The notes: generated by a model from the letters alone, not told the origin. DNA of 64,000 nt from Sandaracinobacteroides sp039808025 (GCA_039808025.1 JBDHSK010000006.1:124001-188000), one strand, 5' to 3'. Positions 18,037 through 25,817 are shown, counted from the stretch's first letter. Numbers and translations: made by a program.

Positions 18037-18267
18037 TCAGTCGCGCCAGTAATTATTGGCGGCCGCCACCGTCTGGAAGTGGATGGCAATCACCTGCGAC
18101 GAGGCAATGAGCTGGGCGGAATCCTGTTCGTATGACGCGCGCAGCTTGTCGCGGATCTCGGCCGAGGGCTGGGTGGCTTTCACACCCACCCGGGCCAGCT
18201 TGGTAGCCAGTTCGAACCCTTCTTGCGCGTTGGCGGTTTTCAATGACGGAAGCCAGGTGTCGGCCAT
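18037..18267 (-). CDS. Hexameric tyrosine-coordinated heme protein (HTHP)
   Basis: 76 residues. The sequence resembles, over its whole length, the small HTHP family first described from a marine alphaproteobacterium, which forms a hexamer with one heme per chain held by a tyrosine and shows peroxidase and weak catalase activity in vitro. The T-W-L-P-S-L start, E-G-F-E-L-A, the tyrosine at residue 46 (expected heme ligand) and the H-F-Q-T-x-A-A-A-N-x-Y-W end are all recognisable. There is no signal peptide. ATG at 18267 is preceded by a weak AAGG; an upstream ATG at 18288 adds seven residues. It is convergent with hutU and stands alone. The role in the cell is unknown. Confidence 0.85.
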   Translation of the reverse strand: MADTWLPSLKTANAQEGFELATKLARVGVKATQPSAEIRDKLRASYEQDSAQLIASSQVIAIHFQTVAAANNYWRD

Positions 18268-18351
18268 AATCTTGCCTTTCCGATTCATGGAGCGGCAATG
18301 GTAGCGTCACGGCAGGCATGATCCAATAAAGGATTTGGCAACAGCGGGTTC

Positions 18352-18389
18352 AGGCAAAAGAAATGGGGCGCCCCGGTGGAGCGCCCCAT
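18352..18389 (-). terminator. Rho-independent terminator after rplI
   Basis: A perfect 9-base stem (ATGGGGCGC at 18363-18371 pairing with GCGCCCCAT at 18381-18389) with a nine-base loop is followed, in the minus direction, by TTTCTTTT. It lies 21 bases past the rplI stop and ends the rpsF-rpsR-rplI operon. Confidence 0.85.
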
Positions 18390-18410
18390 CATTCAGCAGC
18401 CCAGACCCGG

Positions 18411-19004
18411 TCAGGCTTCGGCGGCTTCGCCGGCTTCGGCCAGTTCGGCTGTAGCGCCAGGTTCGGCGTTGGGGTCATAGTCTTCGGTGAAGCCCGCCTC
18501 TTCGCGCTCGAACAGGTCGGCGGTCACATCGACACCTTGCGCCTGGAGTTCGGCTTCTTCCGGCGAGCGGGCGACATTCACCCTCGCCATCACCGACACT
18601 TCCGGGTGAAGCGAGATGCGGACATCGGCGATGCCCAGTGTCTTGATCGGCCGTTCGAGGGTAACAGCACCCTTCGACACCTTGTGACCGGCGGCCGTCA
18701 GCACTTCGGCGATATCGCGCGCCGACACCGAGCCATAGAGCGAACCGGCGTTCGAGGCCTGACGGATCAGCACGACCGTGATGTCGGTCATGGTCGCCGC
18801 TTCCTTTTCTGCAGCTTCGCGCCGCCTGGCGTTATCTGCCTCAATCTGGGCGCGCTGCGCTTCAAATTTCGCCTTGTTGGCTTCTGTTGCACGCAGCGCC
18901 TTGCCGCGTGGCAGCAGGAAGTTGCGCGCATACCCCGGCTTTACCGAGACGATCTCGCCAATCCGGCCGAGCTTCTCGACACGTTCCAGAAGGATCACGT
19001 CCAT
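18411..19004 (-). CDS. rplI: 50S ribosomal protein L9
   Basis: 197 residues. L9 binds 23S rRNA near the L1 stalk. The amino-terminal domain (V-I-L-L-E-R-V-E-K-L-G, then G-Y-A-R-N-F-L-L-P-R-G-K-A) is typical, followed by the long connecting helix and a carboxy-terminal domain. About 45 extra acidic residues (rich in Glu, Ala, Asp) after the normal end make it longer than the roughly 150-residue E. coli protein; such tails are common in alphaproteobacteria. It is the last gene of the rpsF operon, 15 bases after rpsR, with an AGGAGA close before the ATG. Confidence 0.97.
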   Translation of the reverse strand: MDVILLERVEKLGRIGEIVSVKPGYARNFLLPRGKALRATEANKAKFEAQRAQIEADNARRREAAEKEAATMTDITVVLIRQASNAGSLYGSVSARDIAEVLTAAGHKVSKGAVTLERPIKTLGIADVRISLHPEVSVMARVNVARSPEEAELQAQGVDVTADLFEREEAGFTEDYDPNAEPGATAELAEAGEAAEA

Positions 19005-19019
19005 ATGAAGTCTCCTTCC

Positions 19020-19244
19020 TTACTTTACGATGTAGGGCAGCAGGCCAAGGTGCCGGGCACGCTTGATGGCCTTCGACAGTTCGCGCTGCTTTTTCGCTGA
19101 CACCGCGGTGATGCGGGCGGGAACGATCTTGCCGCGTTCCGAAACGAACCCCTGAAGCAGGCGGATATCCTTGTAGTCGATGCGCGGAGCGTTGTTACCA
19201 GAAAACGGGCACGACTTGCGGCGGCGGAAAAACGGACGTGCCAT
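19020..19244 (-). CDS. rpsR: 30S ribosomal protein S18
   Basis: 74 residues, full length. S18 pairs with S6 on the small-subunit platform. Conserved F-F-R-R-R-K-x-C-P-F near the start, I-D-Y-K-D, and R-I-T-A-V-S-A-K-K-Q-R in the second half identify it. It begins two bases after the rpsF stop. Confidence 0.98.
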   Translation of the reverse strand: MARPFFRRRKSCPFSGNNAPRIDYKDIRLLQGFVSERGKIVPARITAVSAKKQRELSKAIKRARHLGLLPYIVK

Positions 19245-19246
19245 GA

Positions 19247-19672
19247 TTACCAGGCTCCTTCAGCGGCTGGGGCACGATCGGCGCGGGGGGCACGATCAGC
19301 GCGGGGGGCGCGCTCACCACGATCGCCGCGATCGCTCCGTTCCGAACGCTCAGACTTGCGCATCATTGCGGAAAGGCCTGTCTCCAGCGCCTCGACGCGG
19401 ATGGTCTGATAGCGGATGACGTCTTCGTTCAGCGCCACCTGACGTTCTAGTTCCTGAACGGCAGGAGCCGGAGCCGCGATGTTCAGAAGCACATAATGCG
19501 CCTTGCGGTTCTTGGCGATACGATAGGCGATATTGCGCAGGCCCCAGTATTCGGTGCCTTTCACTTCGCCGCCATTGTCGGTGATGATTTTGGTAAATGC
19601 CTCGGTAAGGCTTTCCACCTGCGCCGGCGCCAGGTCCTGGCGGGCGAGGTAGACATGCTCGTAGAACGGCAT
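19247..19672 (-). CDS. rpsF: 30S ribosomal protein S6
   Basis: 141 residues. The first 95 or so are the S6 fold: Y-E-H-V-Y-L-A-R near the start, G-L-R-N-I-A-Y-R-I in the middle, and a beta strand with A-L-N-E-D-V-I-R-Y. The remaining tail is very rich in Arg, Asp, Ala and Pro, with a repeated A-P-R-A-D-R unit. ATG at 19672 gives the normal family start; longer readings to 19777 have no support. First gene of rpsF-rpsR-rplI. Confidence 0.97.
   Translation of the reverse strand: MPFYEHVYLARQDLAPAQVESLTEAFTKIITDNGGEVKGTEYWGLRNIAYRIAKNRKAHYVLLNIAAPAPAVQELERQVALNEDVIRYQTIRVEALETGLSAMMRKSERSERSDRGDRGERAPRADRAPRADRAPAAEGAW
19271..19306. repeat. Two 18-base tandem units in the rpsF 3' end
   Basis: GGCACGATCGGCGCGGGG at 19271-19288 is repeated with one change at 19289-19306. 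It encodes the repeated A-P-R-A-D-R hexapeptide in the S6 tail, and a partial third unit follows. Confidence 0.8.
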
Positions 19673-19795
19673 ATCTGGCTTTCTCTTGCTCTGCCGATCG
19701 CAAGGCCATGCCGCATGCATGACCCCTCCGGCTTTCTTCGAAGGGCTGGCCATAGCGTCGACAGGGTGTGAACGCAAGGGACAGCTGGCAAGGCG

Positions 19796-19831
19796 CAGAA
19801 AAATTGCCCCGCGACCACCTGGATCGCGGGG
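19796..19831 (-). terminator. Rho-independent terminator after the PEP-CTERM metalloprotease gene
   Basis: CCCCGCGA (19807-19814) and TCGCGGGG (19824-19831) form a perfect 8-base stem with a nine-base loop. In the minus direction it is followed by CAATTTTT. It lies 23 bases past the stop of the gene at 19855 and shields it from the rpsF operon. Confidence 0.85.
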
Positions 19832-19854
19832 CTGATAATGGGGTTGATACCTGA

Positions 19855-21039
19855 TCAGGCCGTGGCGCGCATCTCGCGTTGCGCCCGACGGCGCGCCGTT
19901 ACACCAACCAGGCCGAAGCCGGCGATCAACATGATCCAGGTGGCAGGCTCAGGAACCGTGACATTGTAAAGGTTCCACATGTCGGCCGATGTAAAGATGA
20001 AATTGGGGTTGGAGTTGACATCAACCAACGAATTCCAGCCCATGGCGTCGAACGCCGCCATATCAAGCGCTGTTACCCAGGTGCTTGCGCCAGCGGCCAC
20101 CGTTGGATCCATCAGGCCGATGGGAGAAGCATAATCTTTCCAGTGCGAGGCTTGCCGGCCATCACCATTGAACCGGCCGGTGGAATAATAGCCGCCCATG
20201 AAGGGGGTAACGCCGCCATCAACCGAGAAATAGCTGGGGGTGGCGATCGACCAGTCGTTGATGCCCCCGGACCCGGCGCTATAGCGGAAAATATCCCAGA
20301 TCGACATGATGGCAAAGTTGCCGATGTTGCCATTATAATTCACATTGGCATCATACACATCAACGCCCGAACGGAAGCCAAGCGCGTGGCCGATTTCATG
20401 TACGGCAACACCGATGAAATCAAAGCTTCCGGCCGTTATTCCATCGGTCGGGTTGAAATCCCAGTTATAGTTGGTGGAGAAGGTGACTGCGCCATCGCGG
20501 CTGTTCGAAACACCGGTATAATCTGGCGTGAACCCCAGTTGCTTCATCAACGAGGTGTTGGCTGAAAGGGCCGAATTGTTGGCGCCGGCGTCATTATCCA
20601 GCACCCATTGCAGCGGAATATTGACACCGTTACCATTCGGCTTGGGGCCTGAGATATAGGCGTCGAGTGCCATGCCGCCAATGAAACCCGAGGGGCGGGT
20701 TGCCGGAAGGTTGGCCATCGCCATGGCATCGAGCGAGCTGGTGGCAGCCGCCTGCAGCGCCGGGAGGACGTGGCCGACATAGGCGACGTTGGTGGTGCTG
20801 CCCGTTGAGCCGAGAATGCCGGCACCAAGCGACGAGAAGCCGACTTCAAGCGTCACTGATGATGAACCGGGAAGATAGGTTTCCCAGAATTTGGCGGCGG
20901 CCTTGAACCCGCCATAGGCATCGGTGCCGTTTTCAACCCCACCGACATTGATGAGATTGATGGTGATGGCCGAAGCCGGCATGGCCGTAGCTGCCATGGC
21001 AGCCGCCACCGTGCCGTAAAGCATCGCCTTGATGTTCAT
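19855..21039 (-). CDS. Secreted zinc metalloprotease with PEPxxWA-CTERM sorting tail (NF038122-like)
   Basis: 394 residues. A signal peptide spans about residues 1-25 (hydrophobic, ending A-S-A). Near residues 213-224 is V-H-E-I-G-H-A-L-G-F, the HExxHxxGF zinc motif of metzincin-like proteases. The last 30 residues begin V-P-E-P-A-T-W, followed by a hydrophobic stretch with G-F-G-L-V-G and then R-R-R: a PEPxxWA-CTERM sorting signal of the sphingomonad type, expected to be cleaved by an exosortase that is not in this window. I recognise it as like the NF038122 family; the substrate is unknown. A GGGGAGA lies six bases before the ATG at 21039. It has its own terminator and appears monocistronic. 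Confidence 0.85.
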   Translation of the reverse strand: MNIKAMLYGTVAAAMAATAMPASAITINLINVGGVENGTDAYGGFKAAAKFWETYLPGSSSVTLEVGFSSLGAGILGSTGSTTNVAYVGHVLPALQAAATSSLDAMAMANLPATRPSGFIGGMALDAYISGPKPNGNGVNIPLQWVLDNDAGANNSALSANTSLMKQLGFTPDYTGVSNSRDGAVTFSTNYNWDFNPTDGITAGSFDFIGVAVHEIGHALGFRSGVDVYDANVNYNGNIGNFAIMSIWDIFRYSAGSGGINDWSIATPSYFSVDGGVTPFMGGYYSTGRFNGDGRQASHWKDYASPIGLMDPTVAAGASTWVTALDMAAFDAMGWNSLVDVNSNPNFIFTSADMWNLYNVTVPEPATWIMLIAGFGLVGVTARRRAQREMRATA

Positions 21040-21135
21040 GTGAATCTCCCCAGTTGTGCACGCCTGCAACGAGCAGTCAGCAGCCGAAAATGCTACGCCA
21101 ATCTTTTTGGAAAGCAAGCAGAAATTAACAGCCAT

Positions 21136-21765
21136 TCATGGTCGCGCCTGGCGGAAGATCCGCCGCCACTGACGGGTCGACAATGCGCCTTCGACGAGGG
21201 TTGCAGACGTTAGAAACGAGGGGGTTCCACGCAGCCCCAGCGAGAAGGCATGAAAGACATAGCGAGCAAGACGCCCGTCGATGACAGCCCCCTGACTTGC
21301 CAGGGTTGCGGACAGCTGCTCGAGACTGGCGCCGGCGGCTTCCACAGCCCTTGTTGCAGAAGCGAGAGTGGCACGCGGACCCGTCATCAGGCGGTTGTGG
21401 ACGTCTGGAAACAGCCCCAGATTGTCGCTTGCCAATGCCACGCGGGCGGCATCGCGGGAATCATCGCCGAAAATCGGCCATTCCAGATGGTGTATCCGCA
21501 CGTCGCCATCCTCTTCGACCGCATCAAGAAGGGCCGGCCAGCCGGCGCGACAGACACCGCAGTTGTAATCACTGAACATCGCCAGCTGGAGCTTGCCCGA
21601 CGGGTTGCCACTGAACGGCGCCGGTTCAGCAAATACCGCCCGTGTTACCGGCGAATCGGGGGCCTTGCGACCAAGTGGACGGGAGGCCCGCATCAGCAGG
21701 CTGGTGAGCCCGCCAGCACCCAGCAGGCCCGCCAACACCAGCAGTTCCCGTCGCTGCAGCGCCAT
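21136..21765 (-). CDS. DsbA-family thioredoxin-fold protein, exported
   Basis: 209 residues. An amino-terminal hydrophobic segment (residues 8-25) follows a twin arginine (Q-R-R-E-L-L), suggesting Sec or possibly Tat export. The active site is Cys69-Gly-Val-Cys72, with the cis-proline in a G-T-P-S-F segment near the end, as in the DsbA / disulfide-interchange family. The ATG at 21765 overlaps the stop of the MFS gene (TGATG), so it is translationally coupled to it. Likely a periplasmic oxidoreductase; no DsbB partner is nearby. A much longer reading to 22308 runs through the MFS gene in another frame and is not real. Confidence 0.83.
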   Translation of the reverse strand: MALQRRELLVLAGLLGAGGLTSLLMRASRPLGRKAPDSPVTRAVFAEPAPFSGNPSGKLQLAMFSDYNCGVCRAGWPALLDAVEEDGDVRIHHLEWPIFGDDSRDAARVALASDNLGLFPDVHNRLMTGPRATLASATRAVEAAGASLEQLSATLASQGAVIDGRLARYVFHAFSLGLRGTPSFLTSATLVEGALSTRQWRRIFRQARP

Positions 21766-23003
21766 CAGAGTCGCGCCGCAGCCCGCTGTCGCGCCAGCGC
21801 CAGAATGGCAAAGGCTGCTCCGGCAAGAAGTGCCGACAGCAGAAATGGTGCCCCCGGTGACCGCACAGGGGCGCTGGCGCTGGTGAACCAGGTGAACAGA
21901 TTGGCGAACACGATCGGCCCGATAATGACAGTTAGCGATGACAGCGTAGCCAGCGCCCCCTGCAATTCTCCCTGGGCAGCCGGCGGGGTTCGTTCCGTCA
22001 TCATGGCCTGCAAGGGTGGGACCACCAGCCCACCCAGCGATCCGATGCTGATCGCGACATAGGCCAGACTGCCGGTATCGGCGAAAAACTGCGCCACATA
22101 GCCGATGGCACCGCCGGCAAGGCCCATCAGCGCGGTTTTGAATTCCCCAAGTATCTTTACCGACCGGCGCACCAGCACGCCGTTGACGATGATGCTGAGC
22201 ACGCCCATCACGGCCAGAGACAGCCCGACCTCGGCCGCTGACCAGCGATAGCGATACTCGGCAACGAATGGCCAGACACCGTGCATGGCCTGCATGGCCA
22301 GCATCCACAGGAAATAGACCAGAGCCAGTCGTTGCAGCGACCCGCCCAGCCTTATGAGCTGACGGATACTGCCGATGGCATTGGCACGACGGATATCAAA
22401 TGGTCGTCGTCGTTCTGGTGGCAGGCTTTCAGGAAGCACGGTGAGGCCCATGATGATGTTGAGACCGGCCAGCGCTGCTGCAACGAAGAATGGCGCGCGC
22501 ACACTGAAATCTCCGGCAAAGCCGCCGATCGCCGGGCCCAGGATGAAGCCAAGGCCAAAGGCCACCCCCATCAGCCCGTAGGTGCTGGCGCGATCGTGCG
22601 GGTCGGTCACATCGGCGATATAGGCGTAGGCGGTCGAATAGCTGGCGCCGGCTGCCCCGGCAAAAAAACGGCTTACGAACAGCAGCCACAGCACCGGCGT
22701 TAGGCCGGATACCAGCATGTTGATGGCAAAACCGCTCATGGAGAACAGCAGCACCGGGCGGCGGCCATAGGCGTCTGACAGGCCGCCGATCACCGGAGAA
22801 AACAAGAATTGCGCCAGCGCATAGGTCATGACCAGTGCACCACCTACGGAAGCCGCCTTTTCGATCGGCAGATGCGACAGGTCACTGATCAGCCCCGGCA
22901 TGACGGGGATGATAATTCCGATGCCCATGGCATCGAGCAGAATGGTAAGGGTAATGAACGCAAGCGGGCCGCGTTGCCCGGGCCGTCCGAACAGCGATTT
23001 CAA
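21765..23003 (-). CDS. TCR/Tet-family MFS transporter
   Basis: 412 residues with about 12 hydrophobic segments. The loop 2-3 motif G-G-L-S-D-A-Y-G-R-R-P-V and the first segment L-L-D-A-M-G-I-G-I-I-I-P-V-M-P are typical of the tetracycline-resistance-like drug:proton antiporters of the major facilitator superfamily. The substrate cannot be told from sequence; many such sphingomonad proteins do not confer tetracycline resistance. The start overlaps the upstream HhH gene (ATGA at 23003-23000) and the stop overlaps the downstream DsbA-like gene, so three genes form one coupled unit. Confidence 0.9.
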   Translation of the reverse strand: MKSLFGRPGQRGPLAFITLTILLDAMGIGIIIPVMPGLISDLSHLPIEKAASVGGALVMTYALAQFLFSPVIGGLSDAYGRRPVLLFSMSGFAINMLVSGLTPVLWLLFVSRFFAGAAGASYSTAYAYIADVTDPHDRASTYGLMGVAFGLGFILGPAIGGFAGDFSVRAPFFVAAALAGLNIIMGLTVLPESLPPERRRPFDIRRANAIGSIRQLIRLGGSLQRLALVYFLWMLAMQAMHGVWPFVAEYRYRWSAAEVGLSLAVMGVLSIIVNGVLVRRSVKILGEFKTALMGLAGGAIGYVAQFFADTGSLAYVAISIGSLGGLVVPPLQAMMTERTPPAAQGELQGALATLSSLTVIIGPIVFANLFTWFTSASAPVRSPGAPFLLSALLAGAAFAILALARQRAAARL

Positions 23004-23455
23004 GCGGCCGGACCCATCTTGCCGTGGGCGCGTTCATAGGCCTTGATATCGCCGGCAGCCAGCAGCCGCGCCTGTGATTGCCACTGGTCGCGCTCGGGCC
23101 GTCCGGCAAAATTGCCCAATTGCGCGTCAACCATTGCCAGTTGCTCGGGGGTCCAGCTGGCGATCTGGGCGTAATGGAACACCCCAAGTTCCGCCAGCAA
23201 CGCCGAAAGCTTGGGGCCGATCCCCTTGATTTTCGACAGGTCATCAGCGGCGCCATCAGGTGCGGCAAGGAACGGAGACGGGACTTCGGCAACCACCGGA
23301 GGTGGTGTCGTAACGTCGGCTGAATCGGCCGGTGCGGCGCCGCTGGCGCCAGCCGCACCGCGCGATCGGCGGGCAACCAACAGGGCCACCAGCACTGCGA
23401 TCAGGCCGATAGCCAGCGCCACCATCAGAAATTGCTGACTGGTCATGAAGTCCAT
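23000..23455 (-). CDS. Membrane-anchored helix-hairpin-helix protein (DUF4332-like)
   Basis: 151 residues. One transmembrane helix at about residues 9-28 is followed by R-R-S-R and a flexible Ala/Pro-rich linker (to about residue 70). The carboxy-terminal part has L-S-K-I-K-G-I-G-P-K-L-S-A-L-L, a helix-hairpin-helix motif, then the F-A-G-R-x-E-R-D-Q-W-xx-Q-A-xx-L segment seen in many short alphaproteobacterial proteins annotated as HhH or NADH-dehydrogenase-like. Whether it binds DNA is unclear. The start may be ATG 23455 or ATG 23446 (residue 4, with a weak GGATGG upstream). It is the first gene of a coupled group with the MFS exporter and DsbA-like gene. Confidence 0.75.
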   Translation of the reverse strand: MDFMTSQQFLMVALAIGLIAVLVALLVARRSRGAAGASGAAPADSADVTTPPPVVAEVPSPFLAAPDGAADDLSKIKGIGPKLSALLAELGVFHYAQIASWTPEQLAMVDAQLGNFAGRPERDQWQSQARLLAAGDIKAYERAHGKMGPAA

Positions 23456-23460
23456 CCCAT

Positions 23461-23477
23461 ATGTCCGGTCCGGACAT
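23461..23477. promoter_or_regulatory. Perfect inverted repeat between divergent HhH and tusA-like genes
   Basis: ATGTCCGGTCCGGACAT has 8-base arms around a single central base. It sits five bases before the ATG of the minus-strand gene at 23455 and 26-38 bases before the plus-strand tusA-like start, where a dimeric repressor could block both. No regulator gene is adjacent; an operator role is a guess from position and symmetry. Confidence 0.35.
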
Positions 23478-23514
23478 CTGGAGTCCGGTAACCAATGGCG
23501 TTATGGCCTGCCAC

Positions 23515-23730
23515 ATGCCGGTGCAACCCATATTATTGGACGCCCGTGGCCTGCAATGCCCGCTACCGGCGCTGCGGCTGGCCCGCGCGGTGCGGGAACA
23601 GGGCGCAGGCCGCTATCAGCTGCTTGCTGACGACCCGGCGGCAGCCGGCGACATTCCCGCCTTGTGCAGTGAACGGGGATGGCGCCTGCTGGAAGCCGAA
23701 ACCGGCAGGTTTCTGGTTCAGGTGACCTGA
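23515..23730 (+). CDS. TusA-family sulfurtransferase-like protein
   Basis: 71 residues. The D-A-R-G-L-Q-C-P-L-P-A-L motif near residues 8-19 is the TusA/SirA signature, with the sulfur-carrying cysteine at residue 14. TusA proteins pass persulfide sulfur for thio-modification of tRNA or to molybdenum-cofactor enzymes. The downstream half (D-D-P-A-A-A-G-D-I-P, then a G-W-R-L-L segment) also fits. ATG codons at 23503 and 23515 are both possible; neither has a strong ribosome-binding site. It is convergent with thiC; thiC needs no sulfur carrier, so the neighbourhood does not explain it. Confidence 0.82.
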   Translation: MPVQPILLDARGLQCPLPALRLARAVREQGAGRYQLLADDPAAAGDIPALCSERGWRLLEAETGRFLVQVT

Positions 23731-23755
23731 CCGTTACAGTGGTCGCCAGGCCGGG

Positions 23756-25615
23756 TCACTCTGTGCGGATATAGATTTCTCCGCCGGTTTCGCGAAACTT
23801 CGCGCTCATCTCGGCCATGCCGCGTTCAGCGTCGTCGGCCGCGAGGAATGCTTCTGCTGGCTGATTCTGTCTGGCCGCAAACGCGCGCACCTCTTGCGTG
23901 ATCTTCATCGAACAGAACTTCGGCCCGCACATCGAGCAGAAATGTGCTGATTTCGCCCCTTCGGCGGGCAGGGTGGCATCATGATATTTTTCCGCAGTCT
24001 CGGGGTCGAGGCTGAGGCGAAACTGATCACGCCAGCGAAACTCGAAGCGGGCGCGCGACAGCGCATCGTCGCGCAGTTGCGCCGCCGGGTGCCCCTTGGC
24101 GAGATCGGCGGCGTGGGCGGCCAGCTTGTAGGTGACAACGCCTACCTTCACATCATCGCGGTCGGGCAGGCCAAGATGCTCTTTGGGGGTGACATAACAA
24201 AGCATGGCGGTGCCGTACCAGCCGATCATCGCGGCGCCGATGCCGCTGGTGATATGATCATAGCCGGGCGCGATATCGGTGGTCAGCGGCCCCAGCGTAT
24301 AGAAGGGGGCCTCGCCGCACGCTTCCAGCTGTTTCTCCATGTTCTCCTTGATCTTGTGCATGGGCACATGGCCCGGCCCCTCGATCATCACCTGGCAGTC
24401 CATCTCCCACGCCACCCTGGTCAGCTCACCCAGCGTATAAAGCTCGGCAAACTGCGCTTCATCATTGGCATCAGCGATCGAGCCGGGGCGCAGCCCGTCG
24501 CCCAGCGAGAAACTGATGTCATAGGCGCGCATGATCTCGCAGATGTCGCGAAAATGGGTGTAGAGAAAACTTTCCTTGTGGTGGGCAAGGCACCATTTGG
24601 CCATGATCGACCCACCGCGCGAAACAATTCCCGTCACCCGCCGGGCGCTCATCGGCACATAGGCGAGGCGAACGCCAGCATGGATGGTGAAATAATCAAC
24701 GCCTTGTTCGGCCTGCTCGATCAATGTGTCGCGGAAGATCTCCCAGCTAAGGTCTTCGGCGATGCCACCCACTTTCTCAAGCGCCTGATAGATGGGGACC
24801 GTGCCGATCGGCACCGGGGAATTGCGCAGGATCCATTCGCGGGTGTCGTGGATGTTGCGCCCGGTCGACAGGTCCATCACCGTGTCGGCCCCCCAGCGTG
24901 TTGCCCACACCATTTTATCGACTTCTTCGGCAATCGACGAGGTAACGGCGGAATTGCCGATATTGGCGTTGATCTTCACCAGGAAGTTGCGGCCGATGAT
25001 CATCGGCTCGAGCTCAGGGTGGTTGATATTTGCCGGAATTATGGCGCGGCCACGGGCGATTTCATCGCGCACGAACTCAGGCGTTACATGATCGGGAATG
25101 GCGGCGCCAAAGCTCTCGCCATCACGCGGGCGGGCGAGGGCCGTGTCGCGCCCGAGGTTTTCGCGAATCGCCACATATTCCATTTCCGGGGTGATGATTC
25201 CGCGCCGCGCATAGGCAAGCTGGGTGACAGCCGCCCCGGCTTTTGCCCGTAACGGGCGGAAATTGGGTGCGGGAAAGGGGCGCACATCACTCTTGCCCGA
25301 CCGGCCGGCCCCATTGTCTTCCGGGCGCAGCTGCCGGCCGTCATAGCGTTCGACGTCGCCGCGCGCCTCAATCCACGCGGTGCGCAGTTTGGCAAGGCCC
25401 TGCTCGATATCGATGGTGGCTGCCGGGTCGCTATAGGGGCCAGAGGTATCATAGACACGGAAATCCGGCTCGTTGGCGCTTGGCTCGAGGGCGATTTCGC
25501 GCAACGGCACGCGGATGTCGGGGTGCAGGCGGCCCGGCACATAGACCTTGGTCGAGGCCGGCAGCGACCCGGTTGTCACTTTGGGGGATTCTGGACGTGA
25601 TGCGATATCGGCCAT
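23756..25615 (-). CDS. thiC: Phosphomethylpyrimidine synthase ThiC
   Basis: 619 residues. ThiC is the radical-SAM enzyme that rearranges aminoimidazole ribotide to hydroxymethylpyrimidine phosphate for thiamine synthesis. The carboxy-terminal C-S-M-C-G-P-K-F-C cluster (about residues 557-566) binds the 4Fe-4S cluster. The middle holds R-G-G-S-I-M-A-K-W and E-G-P-G-H-V-P-M-H-K. The gene lies directly behind a TPP riboswitch, so it is expected to be repressed by thiamine pyrophosphate. No other thi gene is in the window. Confidence 0.97.
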   Translation of the reverse strand: MADIASRPESPKVTTGSLPASTKVYVPGRLHPDIRVPLREIALEPSANEPDFRVYDTSGPYSDPAATIDIEQGLAKLRTAWIEARGDVERYDGRQLRPEDNGAGRSGKSDVRPFPAPNFRPLRAKAGAAVTQLAYARRGIITPEMEYVAIRENLGRDTALARPRDGESFGAAIPDHVTPEFVRDEIARGRAIIPANINHPELEPMIIGRNFLVKINANIGNSAVTSSIAEEVDKMVWATRWGADTVMDLSTGRNIHDTREWILRNSPVPIGTVPIYQALEKVGGIAEDLSWEIFRDTLIEQAEQGVDYFTIHAGVRLAYVPMSARRVTGIVSRGGSIMAKWCLAHHKESFLYTHFRDICEIMRAYDISFSLGDGLRPGSIADANDEAQFAELYTLGELTRVAWEMDCQVMIEGPGHVPMHKIKENMEKQLEACGEAPFYTLGPLTTDIAPGYDHITSGIGAAMIGWYGTAMLCYVTPKEHLGLPDRDDVKVGVVTYKLAAHAADLAKGHPAAQLRDDALSRARFEFRWRDQFRLSLDPETAEKYHDATLPAEGAKSAHFCSMCGPKFCSMKITQEVRAFAARQNQPAEAFLAADDAERGMAEMSAKFRETGGEIYIRTE

Positions 25616-25636
25616 TTCATGCTCCTCTCCACTGGA

Positions 25637-25745
25637 GGGATGGCAAGCCGTCCCTCCCTACGCCGGTGTTGACCGGATCAGGTTCGACGGGTCGCAGGCC
25701 TGGCGCCTGCCTCTCAGCCACGCGATAGTGGCCCCCCGGGGAAAC
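25637..25745 (-). promoter_or_regulatory. TPP riboswitch (THI element) before thiC
   Basis: Read on the minus strand, the region opens with GGGGGGCC, contains CTGAGA, then ACCCGTCGAACCTGATCCGG and GGCGTAGGGA: the ordered conserved parts of the thiamine-pyrophosphate riboswitch. A hairpin around 25626-25656 (GGAGGGA against TCCCTCC) lies between the aptamer and the ATG and contains the GGAG ribosome-binding site, so control could be by hiding that site. The aptamer call is secure; the expression platform is inferred. Confidence 0.93.
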
Positions 25746-25817
25746 CGTCATCATAGGTTGTGGCAGGGCAAAAGCAAAGGGCTTGCATGTGACCGGCTGC
25801 AATGCCACGCCGCCATC

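Noticed and set aside
21766..22308. Upstream extension of the DsbA-like protein
   Set aside because: It is another frame of the MFS gene and has no resemblance to a thioredoxin-fold protein.
23981..25252. Antisense frame of 423 codons across thiC
   Set aside because: Fully opposite a certain gene, no recognisable motif, His/Asp/Gly-rich shadow composition.
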